Below are positions 30,145-42,280 of a stretch of 64,000 nucleotides of DNA, piece after piece. Below the pieces are notes generated by a model, which saw only the letters and a program-made list of their open reading frames with translations, was not told the DNA's origin and did no database searches. The position numbers were made by a program, and so were the translations under genes. This DNA is from Camelus bactrianus (taxonomy: Eukaryota > Chordata > Mammalia > Artiodactyla > Camelidae): contig NC_133544.1 in assembly GCF_048773025.1 (NCBI RefSeq), forward strand, positions 434,001-498,000, given 5' to 3'. Every line of letters starts with the position of its first letter. The stretch's first letter is position 1.

Positions 30145-33100
30145 GCCGAGCCAGAGCTGAGATGAACTAAACTGGATTGAACTGGGCTTCCTGAGCCGGG
30201 CTGGGTTAAGCCAGGCTGAGCCAACCTGAGCCGTGCTGAGTAGGGCTGATCCAGGCTGAGCTGGGCTGAGCTGGGCTGGGCTGGGCTGAGCTGGGCTAAG
30301 CTGGGCTGGGCTGAGCTGAGCTGAGCCAACCTGAGCCGAGCTGAGTAGGGCTGATCCAGGCTGAGCTGAGCTGAGCTGAGCTGGGCTGAGCTGAGCTGGG
30401 CTGAGCTGGGCTGAGCCAGGCTGGGCTGAACTGGTCTGAGCAGGGCTGAGCTGAGCTGGGTTGAGCTGGGCTGAACTGAGTTGAGCTGAGCTGGGCTGCA
30501 ATGAGCTGAGTTGGGCTGAGCCCAGCTGGGCTAAACTGGGCTAAGCCAGGCTGAGCCGGGCTGAGCCAGGCTGAATGGACTGAGCTGGGCTGGGCTGGGC
30601 TGGGCTGAGCTGAGCTGGGCTGAGGTGGGTTGAGCTGAGCTGGGCTGAGCTGGGCTGAACTGGGTTGAGCTGAGCTGAGCTGAGCTGAGCTGGGCTGAGC
30701 TGAGCTGGGCTGGGTTGAGCTGGGCTGAACTGGGTTGAGCTGAACTGAGCTGAGCTGGGCTGAGCTGAGCTGGGCTGAGCTGAGCTGGGCTGAGCCGGGC
30801 TTAGCCAGGCTGAGCAGGGCTCAGCTGGGCTCAGCTGAGCTGAGCTGAGCTGGGCTGAGCTGGGCTGGGCTGAGCTGGGTTGAGCTGAGCTGGGCTGAGC
30901 TGAGCTGGGCTAAGGTGGGCTGAGCTGGGTTGAGCTGAGCTGAGCTGAGCTGAGCTGCGCTGAGCTGAGCTGGGCTGAGCTGGGTTGAGCAGAGCTGGGC
31001 TGAACTGGGCTGAGCTGAGCTGAGCTGAGCTGGGCTGAGCTGGGCTGAACTGGGCTGGGCTGAACTGGGCTGAGCTGAGCTGAGCTGGGCTGGGCTGGGC
31101 TGGGCTGAGCTGAGCTGGGCTGAGCTGAGCTGGGCTGAGCTGGGTTGAGCTGAGCTGGGCTGAGCTGGGCTGAACTGGGTTGAGCTGAGCTGAGCTGAGC
31201 TGGGCTGAGCTGAGCTGGGCTGGGTTGAGCTGGGCTGAACTGGGTTGAGCTGAACTGAGCTGAGCTGGGCTGAGCTGAGCTGAGCTGGGCTGAGCTGGGC
31301 TGAGCTGAGTTGGGCTGAGCCAGGCTGAATGGACTGAGCTGGGCTGAGCTGAGCTGAGCTGGGCTGGGCTGGACTGAGCTGAGTTGGGCTGAGCCCGGCT
31401 GGGCTAAACTGGGCTAAGCCAGGCTGAGCCGGGCTGAGCCAGGCTGAGCTGAGTTGGGCTGAGCCAGGCTGAATGGACTGAGCTGGGCTGAGCTGAGCTG
31501 GGCTGAGCTGAGCTGAGCAGGGCTGAGCTGGGCTGGGCTGGGCTGGGCTGGGCTGGGCTGAGCTGGGATAAGCTGGGCTGAGCTGAGCTGGGCTGAGCTG
31601 GGCTGAACTGGGTTGAGCTGAGCTGAGCTGAGCTGAGCCGGGCTTAGCCAGGCTGAGCAGTGCTCAGCTGGGCTCAGCTGAGCTGAGTTGAGCTGGGCTG
31701 AGCTGGGCTGGGCTGAACTAGGCTCAGCTGAGCTGAGCTGGGCTGAGCTGGGCTGAGCTGAGCTGGGCTGGGTTGAGCTGGGCTGAACTGGGTTGAGCTG
31801 AACTGAGCTGAGCTGGGCTGAGCTGGGCTGAGCTGAGCTGGGCTGGGTTGAGCTGGGCTGAACTGGGTTGAGCTGAACTGAGCTGAGCTGGGCTGAGCTG
31901 AGCTTGGCTGGGTTGAGCTGGGCTGAGCTGGGCTGAGCTGGGCTGGGCTGAACTGGGCTGAGCTGAGCTGAGCTGGGCTGAGCTGGGCTGGGTTGAGCTG
32001 GGCTGAGCTGAGCTGGGCTGAGCTGGGTTGAGCTGAGCTGAGCTGAGCTGAGCTGGGCTGAGCTGAGCTGGGCTGAGCTGGGTTGAGCTGAGCTGAGCTG
32101 AGCTGGGCTGAGCTGAGCTGAGCTGAGCCGGGCTTAGCCAGGCTTAGCAGGGCTCAGCTGGGCTCAGCTGAGCTGAGCTGAGCTGGGCTGAGCTGGCCTG
32201 GGCTGAGCTGGGCTGAACTGGGCTGGGCTGAGCAGGGCTGAGCCAGGCTGAGCCGGGCTGAGCCAGGCTGATCCAGGCTGAGCTGGGCTGGGCTGAACTG
32301 GGCTGAGCCGGGCTGAGCTGGGCTGAGCTGAGCTGGGCTGAACTGGGTTGAGCTGAGCTGGGCTGAGCTGGGCTGAGCTGAGCTGAGCTGGGCTGAGCTG
32401 AGCTGAGATGAACTGGGCTGGGCTGAGCAGGGCTGAGCCGTGCTGGTCTCAGCTGGGTTGAGCTGAGCTGAGCTGAGCCGAGCTGAGCTGGGCTGAGCTG
32501 GGCTGAACTGTGTTGAGCTGAGCTGGGCTGAGCTGGGCTAAGCCATGCTGGGTTGAGCTGAGCTGAGCTGGGCTGAGCTGAGCTGAGCTGAACTGGGCTG
32601 GGCTGAGCAGGGCTGAGCCGTGCTGGTCTGAGCTGGGTTGAGCTGAGCTGGGCTGAGCCGGGCTGAGCCAGGCTAAGCTGGGCTGAGCTGAGCTGAGCTG
32701 AGCTGGGCTGAGCTGGGCTGAACTGTGTTGAGCTGAGCTGGGCTGAGCTGGGCTAAGCCATGCTGGGTTGAGCTGAGCTGAGCTGAGCTGGGCTGAGTTG
32801 GGCTGAACTGGGTTGAGCTGGGCTGAACTGGCTTGAGCTAAGCTGAGTTGAGCTGGGTTGAACTGAGCTTGACTGAGCTGGGCTGAGCTGGGCTGAGCTG
32901 GGCTGAGCAGAGCTGAGCAGGACTTAGCTGAGCTGGCTAAGTTGGGCTGAGCTGAGCTGAACTGTGTTGAGCTGAGCTGGGCTGAGCTGAGCTGAACTGG
33001 GTTGAGCTGAGCTGGGCTGAGCTGAGCTGGGCTGGGCTGACGGAGCTGGGCTGAGCTGGGCTGAGCTGGGCTGGGCTGGACTGAGGCTGAGCAAGGCTGA

Positions 33101-33720
33101 GCTGAGCTGGGTTGAACTTGATTGAGCTGAACTGAGCTGAGCTGGGCTGGGCTGCAATGAGCCGAGCTGGGCTGGGCTGGACTGAGCTGAGTTGGGATGA
33201 GCCCGGCTGGGCTAAACTGGGCTAAGCCAGGCTGAGCCGGGCTGAGCCAGGCTGAGCTGAGTTGGGCTGAGCCGGGCTGAACTGAACTGGAGTGAGCTGG
33301 GGTGAACTGAGCCAGGTTGAGCTGAGCTGGGCTGAGCTGGGATGAGCTGGGCCGAGCTGGGCTGAGCTGGGCCGAGCTGGGTTGAGCTGAGCTGGGCTGA
33401 GCCAGGCTGAGCTGGGCTGAACTGAACTGGAATGAGCCAGGTTGAGCTGAGCTGGGCTGAGCTGGGCTGAGCTGGGCCGAGCTGGGTTGAGCTGAGCTGG
33501 GCTGAGCCAGGCTGAGCTGGGCTGAACTGAACTGGAATGAGCCAGGTTGAGCTGAGCTAGGCTGAGCTGGGCTGAGCTGGGCTGGGTTGAGCTGGGTTGA
33601 GCTGGGTTGAACTGGGCTAAGCTGAGCTGAGCTGGCCTGACCTGGTTAAGCTGGTCTGAGCTGAGCTGGTTGAACTGGGTTGAGCTGAGCTGAGCTGAGC
33701 TGTTCTGAGCTGGGCTGAGT
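30145..33720 (+). repeat. Smu switch region, copy 2 (~3.6 kb)
   Basis: Same GAGCT/GGGCT array as copy 1, shorter by about 45 bp near 31,085-31,130. Full length, so potentially a competent acceptor for recombination with Smu1. Confidence 0.97.
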
Positions 33721-34137
33721 TAACCATGGTGAATGAGATGGATCAGTAGAAATGGGCTGGCTGAGTCAGCCTGACTTAAACAATATGATGAGCTGCTTCG
33801 GGATGGTTAACCGTGGCTGAACCAGGTGGGTCTAGCTGGGCTGAGCTGGCCAGGCTACACCGTCCTGGCTGACACTGGGCTGACCTCAGTGACCTGGTCA
33901 TGCTGAGGACAGGCCGAGCTGAGTCCGCATCAGTCTCGCTGATGGACCTCACACGGACCTTTCCTCCAAGCCCAGACGCCCAGGGCCCGACTCCAGTGTG
34001 GCTGAGCCAGGGGCGGGAGGGCTGGGCTGGCGGGGCTGAGAGTGCCGGCATCCGCTGCATGGCCTCGGAGGGAAGGCGGGGCGTGCAAAGACATCTCTCA
34101 CTCCCTCTTCCTCTTCTGTTCCCTCTCGGGTCCTCAG

Positions 34138-34449
34138 AGAGCTCATCTGCCCCAACACTCTTCCCCCTCGCCTCCTGTGAGAGCCCCGTGTCCGACGAGA
34201 GCCCAGTGGCCTTGGGCTGCCTGGCCCGGGACTTCCTGCCTGACTCCATCACCTTCTCCTGGAGCTACCCAGACGGCATCGCGGTCAGCAGCCAGAGCAT
34301 CAAGACCTTCCCGTCCGTCCTGCGGGAGGGCAAGTATGTGGCCACCTCCCAGGTGCTCCTGCCCTCCCAGAGCGTCCTCCAGGGGTCAGAGCTGATTTGC
34401 AAAGTCCAGCACTCCAAGGGGAACTCGGACGTGCGTGTGACCCCCCCAG
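34138..34449 (+). CDS. IGHM: IGHM copy 2, CH1 exon
   Basis: Identical to copy 1 CH1, with acceptor at 34,137 and donor at 34,449. Confidence 0.95.
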
Positions 34450-37400
34450 GTGAGCCGGGCTCCTCCCGGGCTGGGTGGCAGGGTTGGGAGTAAGCCAGGC
34501 CCAGCTGACGCTCTGTCTTTCCCTGCAGTGGTGTTAGATCTGCCCCCCAACGTGACACTCTTCATGCCCCCCCGAGACGGCTTCTCTGGCACTTCCAAAC
34601 GCACGTCCAGGCTCATCTGTCAGGCCACAGACTTCAGCCCCAGGGAGATCTCCGTGTCCTGGTTTCGTGAGGGCAAGCGGCTGGTGTCTGGCTTCATTAC
34701 GGAAGATGTGGAAGCCTCAATGTCCAATCCAGGGACCTTCAGTGTCAACAGCATGCTGACCATCACCGAGAGCGACTGGTTCAGCCAGACTGTGTACACC
34801 TGCCAGGTGGAGCACAGAGGGATGGTCATCGAGAAGAACGTGTCTTCCCAGTGCAACCCCAGTGAGTGGTCTGGCCCGAGCACAGCCCCGGGGCAGGGGG
34901 GGCCCACACACGCAGTCTGCAGACATCACCCCAGACCTGACCAGCAGCTCCCTGAGCCTTGGCTTCCCAGAGCGGCCAAGGGCAGGGAGGGGGCTGTGGA
35001 GGGCAGCTCGGGGAGTGTTTTCAGACATGCCCAGTGTCCTCCCGCAGCAGGGCCCGGAGGTCATGAGGGACTCGGCAAAGTCAGCCCCTGCTCTTTGGGC
35101 CGCACTGTACCTTGGCCTGATTTCATGCTAACCGACTGTCTCCTATCTCCAGGTCCGTCCCCCGGCATCGAGGCCTTCGCCATTCCCCCCTCCTTCTCCG
35201 ACATCTTCCTCAACAAGTCAGCCAAGCTCACCTGCCTGGTCACAGGCCTGGTCACCTACGACAGCCTGAGCATTTCCTGGACCCGCCAGGGTGAAAAGGC
35301 TGTGGATTCCCAGATCACTGACTCCAGGATCCTCCCCAACGGCACCTTCAGCGCCACGTGTGTGGCGTCAGTCTGCGTGGAGGACTGGGAGTCAGGAGAC
35401 AGGTTCACGTGCACGGTGACCCACCTGGATCTGCCCTCACCCCTGAAGCGGAGCATCTTCAAGCCCACAGGTAGGCCCTGCACTGCCCCTCCCCCCGCCC
35501 CGGGACTCTCCCCAGGCTGCCTGGGCCTGCAGGCCGCTGTGCCCCGTGTCGTCCGGGACGGCCCGCGGCCCGCCCCAGCTCACCGCCGTCTGTCCTCCCG
35601 CAGAAGTGCACAAGCACATGCCTTCCGTCTACGTGCTGCCGCCGGCCCGGGAGCAGCTGAGCCTGCGGGAGTCAGCCTCCATCACCTGCCTGGTGAAGGG
35701 CTTCTCCCCTCCGGACGTGTTTGTGCAGTGGCTGAAGAAGGGGGAGCAGGAGCCCCTGTCCCCCGACAACTACGTGACCAGTGCCCCAGTGCCCGAGCCC
35801 AACAGCCCGGGCTACTACTTTGTCCACAGCGTCCTGACGGTGAGCGAGAAGGACTGGAGTGCCGGGGCGACCTACACCTGCGTCGTGGGCCATGAGGCCC
35901 TGCCCCACTTGGTGACCGAGAGGACCGTGGACAAGTCCACCGGTAAACCCACCCTGTACAACGTGTCCCTGGTCATGTCCGACACAGCCAGCACCTGCTA
36001 CTGACCGCCTGGCCGCCCACTCGGGCCCGGGCCAGAGGCCCTGGGTGGCCATCACTGTGTGTGTGCACGCGGGCAGACTAACCGTGTCAATGATTGGGAT
36101 GTTGCATTTTATAAAAATTAGAAATAAAAAAAGACCATTCAAAAGATGCTGGTTGTGAGTGAGCGATGCTCTCCCTGCTGGGGCCATGGCTGTGCTGCCC
36201 CCACCCCGCAGACCGCCCTCCACCACCTTCCCCCCTCTGCCTCTCACCCGCAACTCCGACCCACCTCTGGGAGCCCCTGCACCTCTTGCCAGATGCCCAC
36301 AGCAGGCCAAGCCCACACTCGCTGCTCCTCTGGCGGCTTCCATGGCAACACAGGCACACCAGTGTGCCACACACACACACACACACACCTGCACACGTGC
36401 AGGGACACGCACACACCCAGAGACACACGGACATGCGCACTCACACGGGTACACACAGTCCCAGGCACTCACGCAGACACACACGCACGTACATGCACAC
36501 ACGTGCACGTGCCCGGACAAGACGTGGGCACACCGACACAGTGACGCGTGCACACGCAGCCGTACGTGTGCTCATCCACACACGTGAGCACACGGGCACA
36601 TGCACAGGGACACACAGGGACGCTGATGCCAGCGCTTGCTCTCCCACAGTCACCTAGTGCCTTCTGGCGGGTGCTCCCGCCCGCTGGCGGTGTCCCTCTG
36701 CACCACGCTGGCTGTGGGGCTTCACGCCCAAGCTCTGCCTGGCCTGTCTCCGCTTGGAGCTGTGTCCGTGAGCCGGCCCAGCTGGGACCCCTGCCGTAGC
36801 CACCATCCCCAGGCCCAGGGCGAAGAACTCAGAGGGTCACCCTGGGCCTGGCCAGCTGCAGCTGCTCAGGAACGCCGCAGCCCGTGTCCAGGAGGGGTGC
36901 CCCTCCCAGCCCAGGCTCTACTTGAAGGTGGCAGCTCCCCCCACCCCTAGCCCCACCTGTGAACAGACGCAGTCAGGGCATGTTCTGACAGAGCAGGCAG
37001 AACCCGGCATCCGCCTGGGAGGCAGGGAGGCTGTCTCTGGAGGCACCTCCTTGGAGCAGGACACTCCCGTGTGAACGAGGTCTGCCCCTGGAAATGTCGG
37101 GCCCTGAGGTCCCCGGAGCAGGGAGTGAGGGGCACAGAGCCCGGTGGGCAGGAGGGGAGCAGGGGCCAGCGGGGTCTCCTCTTCCGACAAGGGCACCACC
37201 CCCCCCCCCACCGGCTGCCTCCTAGGCCCTCCAGGAGCCAGAGCTCCAGATGTCCCCAAGGACCCATCAGTGTGTGGTCTGCAGACCCTACTGGACATCC
37301 TCAGCCTGTTCATCCCAACATCACTCTCTCTGGGACATTAGGTGTCTGTCTGATTCCTTGGTCCCAGAGCCATGGGTCCTGGTGGGGCCAACAGGCCAGC

Positions 37401-38066
37401 CAGGGCCCCTCCCGGCCTCTCACACGTGCTGTGGCTCCAAGATGGAGAGAGAGAAAGCGAGGGCCCTCGCGCACAGGTGTCCGCCTGCCCCAGGGCTGGT
37501 CCTCAGAGGCCAGAGGCCCCACCAAGCTGTAGGGGACAAGAGGACCCACTCCCTGCCTCTCAGCCCCCAGTGGCCCTGGTTGTGCCCCTACATCCTCCAG
37601 GAGAGTCTGGGGTGCGGGGGGCCATTCCGCTGGGGCTCTCGCCTCCGTGGCTGGCAGAGACCCTTCCTGACCAAGCCCGGGAGCTCCTGGCCCCACCGCA
37701 CACACACCTTCCTCCTGCTTGTTTCTGCTGCCGCCACCCCCAGCCCTGCCGGGGGGGGCAGCACAGCCAAGGGCCCGAGGGCAGGCTCGGGTGACGGGCA
37801 GCTAGGGTGGGCTTTGCTGGGGTGCAGCCACACTGACCACTCCGCGCCATGTCTCCCGCAGAGGGGGAGGTGAGCGCGGATGAGGAAGGCTTCGAGAACC
37901 TGAACACCATGGCCTCCACCTTCATCGTCCTCTTCCTCCTGAGCCTCTTCTACAGCACCACCGTCACCCTGTTCAAGGTAGGCCAGCCTGGCCGGCGGGC
38001 GGGGGCCCCATGACCCCTGGCACCCCCCACCACTCACGCCATCCCTGTCACCTGCAGGTGAAGTGA
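34138..38066 (+). CDS. IGHM: Immunoglobulin heavy constant mu, gene copy 2
   Basis: A second complete IGHM with all six exons open, the same splice sites and phases, and predicted protein identical to copy 1. Exons: CH1 34,138-34,449; CH2 34,529-34,861; CH3 35,153-35,470; CH4 35,604-36,004; M1 37,862-37,977; M2 38,058-38,066. It lies 21.9 kb from the J cluster, behind a full gene with its own poly(A) sites, so primary VDJ transcripts should rarely reach it. Expression would need switch recombination, readthrough with long splicing, or trans events. Cattle also carry two functional IGHM genes, but there the D-J cluster is duplicated too. Confidence 0.94.
34529..34861 (+). CDS. IGHM: IGHM copy 2, CH2 exon
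   Basis: Identical to copy 1 CH2; same glycosylation sequons and interchain cysteine. Confidence 0.95.
35153..35470 (+). CDS. IGHM: IGHM copy 2, CH3 exon
   Basis: Identical to copy 1 CH3. Confidence 0.95.
35604..36004 (+). CDS. IGHM: IGHM copy 2, CH4 and secretory tail
   Basis: Identical to copy 1; internal membrane donor at 35,942, stop at 36,002-36,004. Confidence 0.95.
36123..36128 (+). terminator. IGHM copy 2 secretory poly(A) signal
   Basis: AATAAA at the same distance from the CH4 stop as in copy 1. Confidence 0.85.
36129..37861 (+). other. CH4-M1 intron, copy 2, with CA-rich tract
   Basis: Duplicate of 25,039-26,771, including the CA-rich tract (about 36,366-36,605). The identical tract length in both copies is notable because such repeats change quickly. 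Confidence 0.7.
37862..37977 (+). CDS. IGHM: IGHM copy 2, membrane exon M1
   Basis: Identical to copy 1 M1, including [10 protein letters not shown]. The intron just upstream has the G/A difference at 37,826. Confidence 0.95.
38058..38066 (+). CDS. IGHM: IGHM copy 2, membrane exon M2
   Basis: GTG AAG TGA, V-K-stop, after CACCTGCAG. Confidence 0.94.
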   Translation: MK

Positions 38067-38306
38067 CCCCCCAAGCAAGGATGTGGGAGACCAGAGACGG
38101 ACAAGACGGGTGCCGCCCGGGGGCCTGGGGTCCCCTGCCTGCGTGGCCCATCCGCATGTACTCAGACCTTCCCTGTGTCCCTCTCCAGCTTCAAGCGCTA
38201 AGAAACTGGCTTCTCCCAACATGGCCAAACGCCGCAGCCAAGCCGGGTGCCCGCAGCCGTAGGCCCAGCCCGGCCCTGCTTTGTGATGTCGCTCTTGTGG
38301 CCTTGA

Positions 38307-38312
38307 AATAAA
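38307..38312 (+). terminator. IGHM copy 2 membrane poly(A) signal
   Basis: AATAAA in 'ccttgaaataaagacgtc', as in copy 1. Confidence 0.85.
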
Positions 38313-39459
38313 GACGTCTATTTTATCTTGTGAAACTGCTTCCTCCTGAAGGCTTTTCTTCCCCACACCTCACTTCGGTGTGTCACACATCCTGAGAGTT
38401 GGCCCTAATTCCAAAGGGCTCGTGGGCAAGGGCAAGAGCCTGCGAGGGCTGTGCTGGGCCGGGCACAGCCCTGCTGGAGAGGATCCCCTGCCTGGGCTCC
38501 CAGCACGCCTGAGCTGGGAGCCGGGCTCAGGCCTCTGGGCTCCTGCGTGCCATCGGCGGGGCCCTCCCACAAGCACCGCGCAATGCGTTGTCACTCGGTC
38601 ACCATCTGCAGCAAGCCCAGCCACAGGGAGTTCTGTCCAACCTTTGGGGCGTGCACTGTGTGTGCCAGTGGGACTCAGGAGGTGCACTGGGCATGGGTGC
38701 AGCCGCAGTGCACCCTGCAGAATCCCGGGGGGGCGGATAGTGACTAAGGTATAGAAGCAGGTTCAGAAGATTCTAGTGAAACAGCCTGGAGAATGCATGG
38801 TGGGGAGGCTGGGGAAAGGGGAGGCAGTGCCAGGCCCAGGATGGTGGCAGGAGGTGGGGGAGCCGGGCCACCCTCTGGCGATCAGTGCTCCCTCTGAGAA
38901 CAGATCTGCGCCAGGTGAAGCAAGGACACCTGGGGGGCCTCGCTCGGGCTGTGGAGAAGTCCGGCTGTGGCAGCAAGGGTCAGGGTGGACACAGGTGGGA
39001 GGAGAGGAGAGAAGGCAGAGCCTGGGGCCCAGAGGAGGGGCCCCGGTGAGGGCTGCTCTTGTGAGCCGGGCTCCTGGGGGTGGCAATTTCAGGGGGCTGG
39101 AGAGTGGCTGGGAGACCCCAGGACTGACTCTCCTGGGGTGTCTGGGGCCTGAGCACCAGCCTGGCCCTGAAGAGGTGCCTGCCCAAGAGAGATTTGTAAC
39201 TGGACGTGGGTCCCAAATGGAACCCATTCCCTGGCTTTGGGCTCCCAGGGGGTGTCCAGACCCTGGCTTTGTTCCCATTAAACGGACCCCCTTGCAGGCC
39301 CAACCTGGCAGGCTGGGGACATTCGACAAGGGGTCCCACAAAGTGCAAGACACCTCGGGCAGGGATGGGGGCTCCCACACAGGCTATGGGGTTGACTGTT
39401 CGGGGCCACACCTATACGAGTGTCCCAGAATGGCTGGCAGTCATGACAGAACCACAGAC
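38313..39459 (+). other. IGHM copy 2 3' flank
   Basis: Duplicate of 27,223-28,369; no exon recognised. Confidence 0.5.
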
Positions 39460-39612
39460 CAGACTTAAACGTCATGAATTTATTGTCTCCCGGTCTGGAG
39501 GCTGGAAGGAAAGTCAAGACGTCAGCTACGCTGCTGTCTTCTGGGGCCGTGATGGAGGGTCTGGTCAATGCTGCCTTCCTAGCTTCTGGGGGCTGCCAGC
39601 ATCTCGTTCCTG
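39460..39612 (-). mobile_element. MLT1-like LTR fragment at the unit junction, copy 2
   Basis: Fossil. Same fragment, same orientation and same truncation point as 28,370-28,522. The identical junction twice shows that one ancestral join was copied along with the unit. Confidence 0.6.
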
Positions 39613-41234
39613 TTTAACTACTTGAGCTTAACTTTCAGACTTAGCTTATCAACTGCTCATTTATACTCATTTTCCAAGTAAGACCTTTAAGAAACTGCAT
39701 AGCGAGGTGCAGTTTAGCAATGCATTCGTATAATTTTTAAAGCGTTAATCCTTCAAGGTAGTTCATCGCAAACCGTCCTCCAGGGTCCCCAAAGCGCTGT
39801 TTTCACAAGGACTGTGTTCAGAGATTTTAGTTGGTCGATTTTCTCTTCGTGATGAAGAAACACTCTGCTGTTCAGCTACAGTTGCCTTCGTCTCAGTGTT
39901 TGTCAAGACCGCTTTTCAGGTGCCCACCTGAGGACGGGTTTTAGGGGAAATGTGTGTGTCCGTCATGAGCTGTTTCGGTCAGACGTGTGAGCTGGTGCAT
40001 TGAGAGGATGCCCAGTGAGGTTCTGAATCAGAAGGGCAGGACACCTTAGAAGGACGGTCTGTTCTGGAAGGTCGACCCAGCGTCTGAGTTGAAGGTGCTC
40101 CGGTGGAGGGCCCCGGAGCGGGGGCCCCGGCCTCGCCACAGCCGGGGTCTCCTGGGACCACCCGGAGCTGGGAGCGGCAGGTGCGGTGTGTGCCGCCGGG
40201 CCCCTCGGCTGTCCGTGAATCAGTCTTCTTAATGGATCTGGAGGAACCCTTCCATGCCAGGGACCCCACGGAGCTCCCCAGGGGCCAGGCACCGAGACGG
40301 TAAGAGAGGCAGCCCCACTGCCAGATTTCCTGCTCGGGACAGCGCGTAGGCAGCGTTTCTGCTCCACTCGGGGGAGGGCGGTCTTCAACGCCCGCTCGGT
40401 GAGACAGAGACTTGTTGTGTGAATCCCTCGAGGGGCCGCTGTCCGGCTGGGCCACGTCTGACTTTCCCTAAAGAACAGGCCAAGGACAGCGTGGCGGGGG
40501 CTGCTCCACAGCCCCCTAACTACTGCCGGCGTGGCTCCCGCTGCTTCCACAGACCCAAGGCACCCCTTACCACGTCCTCGCTTAAATGCACGCAGTTTAA
40601 ACGCAGCTTTGGGTTTAAGGTCTTTGCTGTGTGTGTGAAGGTGGCCTCTGCTTTCTGCAGAGTTTATGATAAAGAGCAGAATTGTGAGTGGCAACCTCAG
40701 GTACAATGCGTTTCCTGGTCATTTCTAGTGAGGGATTTTCCTAGAGGGAACTTAGTCAAGTCGGGACTCACTTTAGACTCAGGAGGGAGGAATTCGCGCC
40801 AAGGGTAAGCGCACAGGAAGGCGAAGGCACCCGGGAGACGATCCCCAGGGCTCTCCTCTCCGCGAAGAAGCAATGCTGCCAGTTCCAGGGAGGGACCTTT
40901 CCTTCTGACAGTGGCCAGTGCAGCTCCTGAACAAGACGTGCTAAGGAGCTGAAAGCCTCCGGGCAGCATTTCATTCAGACAGCTGAAGGGGGGTAGCGAC
41001 TGGTGCCGCTCAGGAGCCGTGGCCGCTGGGCCTGGGCAGGGACGGAGGAGCTGGGGTACCCGGAGTGAGGGGGACTCCGAGGAGGAGAAGGAGGAAGGGC
41101 CACCAGGAAGGAACTGACCCTGCACCGAGCCCAGCTGTGCAGGACTCCTGGATGAGATGGCCTTAGCTGAGCCAGGCGGGTCTGGAGGTCCCACCCTTTC
41201 TGGCCGGTACCATGGGCTTTCAGGAAAGAACCGG

Positions 41235-42280
41235 GCCGAGCCAGAGCTGAGATGAACTAAACTGGATTGAACTGGGCTTCCTGAGCCGGGCTGGGTTAAG
41301 CCAGGCTGAGCCAACCTGAGCCGTGCTGAGTAGGGCTGATCCAGGCTGAGCTGGGCTGAGCTGGGCTGGGCTGGGCTGAGCTGGGCTAAGCTGGGCTGGG
41401 CTGAGCTGAGCTGAGCCAACCTGAGCCGAGCTGAGTAGGGCTGATCCAGGCTGAGCTGAGCTGAGCTGAGCTGGGCTGAGCTGAGCTGGGCTGAGCTGGG
41501 CTGAGCCAGGCTGGGCTGAACTGGTCTGAGCAGGGCTGAGCTGAGCTGGGTTGAGCTGGGCTGAACTGAGTTGAGCTGAGCTGGGCTGCAATGAGCTGAG
41601 TTGGGCTGAGCCCAGCTGGGCTAAACTGGGCTAAGCCAGGCTGAGCCGGGCTGAGCCAGGCTGAATGGACTGAGCTGGGCTGGGCTGGGCTGGGCTGAGC
41701 TGAGCTGGGCTGAGGTGGGTTGAGCTGAGCTGGGCTGAGCTGGGCTGAACTGGGTTGAGCTGAGCTGAGCTGAGCTGAGCTGGGCTGAGCTGAGCTGGGC
41801 TGGGTTGAGCTGGGCTGAACTGGGTTGAGCTGAACTGAGCTGAGCTGGGCTGAGCTGAGCTGGGCTGAGCTGAGCTGAGCTGAGCCGGGCTTAGCCAGGC
41901 TGAGCAGGGCTCAGCTGGGCTCAGCTGAGCTGAGCTGAGCTGGGCTGAGCTGGGCTGGGCTGAGCTGGGTTGAGCTGAGCTGGGCTGAGCTGAGCTGGGC
42001 TGAGCTGGGCTGGGTTGAGCTGAGCTGGGCTGGGCTGAGCTGAGCTGAGCCAACCTGAGCCGAGCTGAGTAGGGCTGATCCAGGCTGAGCTGGGCTGAGC
42101 TGAGCTGAGCTGAGCTGGGCTGAGCTGAGCTGGGCTGAGCTGAGCTGAGCCAACCTGAGCCGAGCTGAGTAGGGCTGATCCAGGCTGAGCAGGGCTGAGC
42201 TGAGCTGAGCTGAGCTGGGCTGAGCTGGGCTGAGCTGGGCTGAGCTGGGTTGAGCTGAACTGAGCTGAGCTGGGCTGAGT
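41235..42280 (+). repeat. Short switch-like tract upstream of delta CH1 (~1.05 kb)
   Basis: Starts as Smu copies 1/2 do, follows them to about 42,000, then jumps: two tandem copies of a block normally at the 5' end ('gccaacctgagccgagctga' ... 'tagggctgatccaggctgag') come before the usual 3' end 'ctgggctgagttaaccatgg'. Looks like internal deletion plus re-duplication, as unequal exchange or switch-type breaks produce. By position it matches the switch-like sequence known upstream of delta in cattle. Confidence 0.9.

Larger units (their letters stand above)
28523..39612 (+). repeat. IGHM tandem unit, copy 2 (11,090 bp)
   Basis: Near-identical to 17,388-28,522 (offset 11,135 before and 11,090 after a 45-bp difference in the switch region). 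Differences I found: that indel, G23/C at 19,823/30,958 and G/A at 26,736/37,826. No J segments and no Emu core precede it. Could be a very recent duplication or an assembly artefact. Confidence 0.93.
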
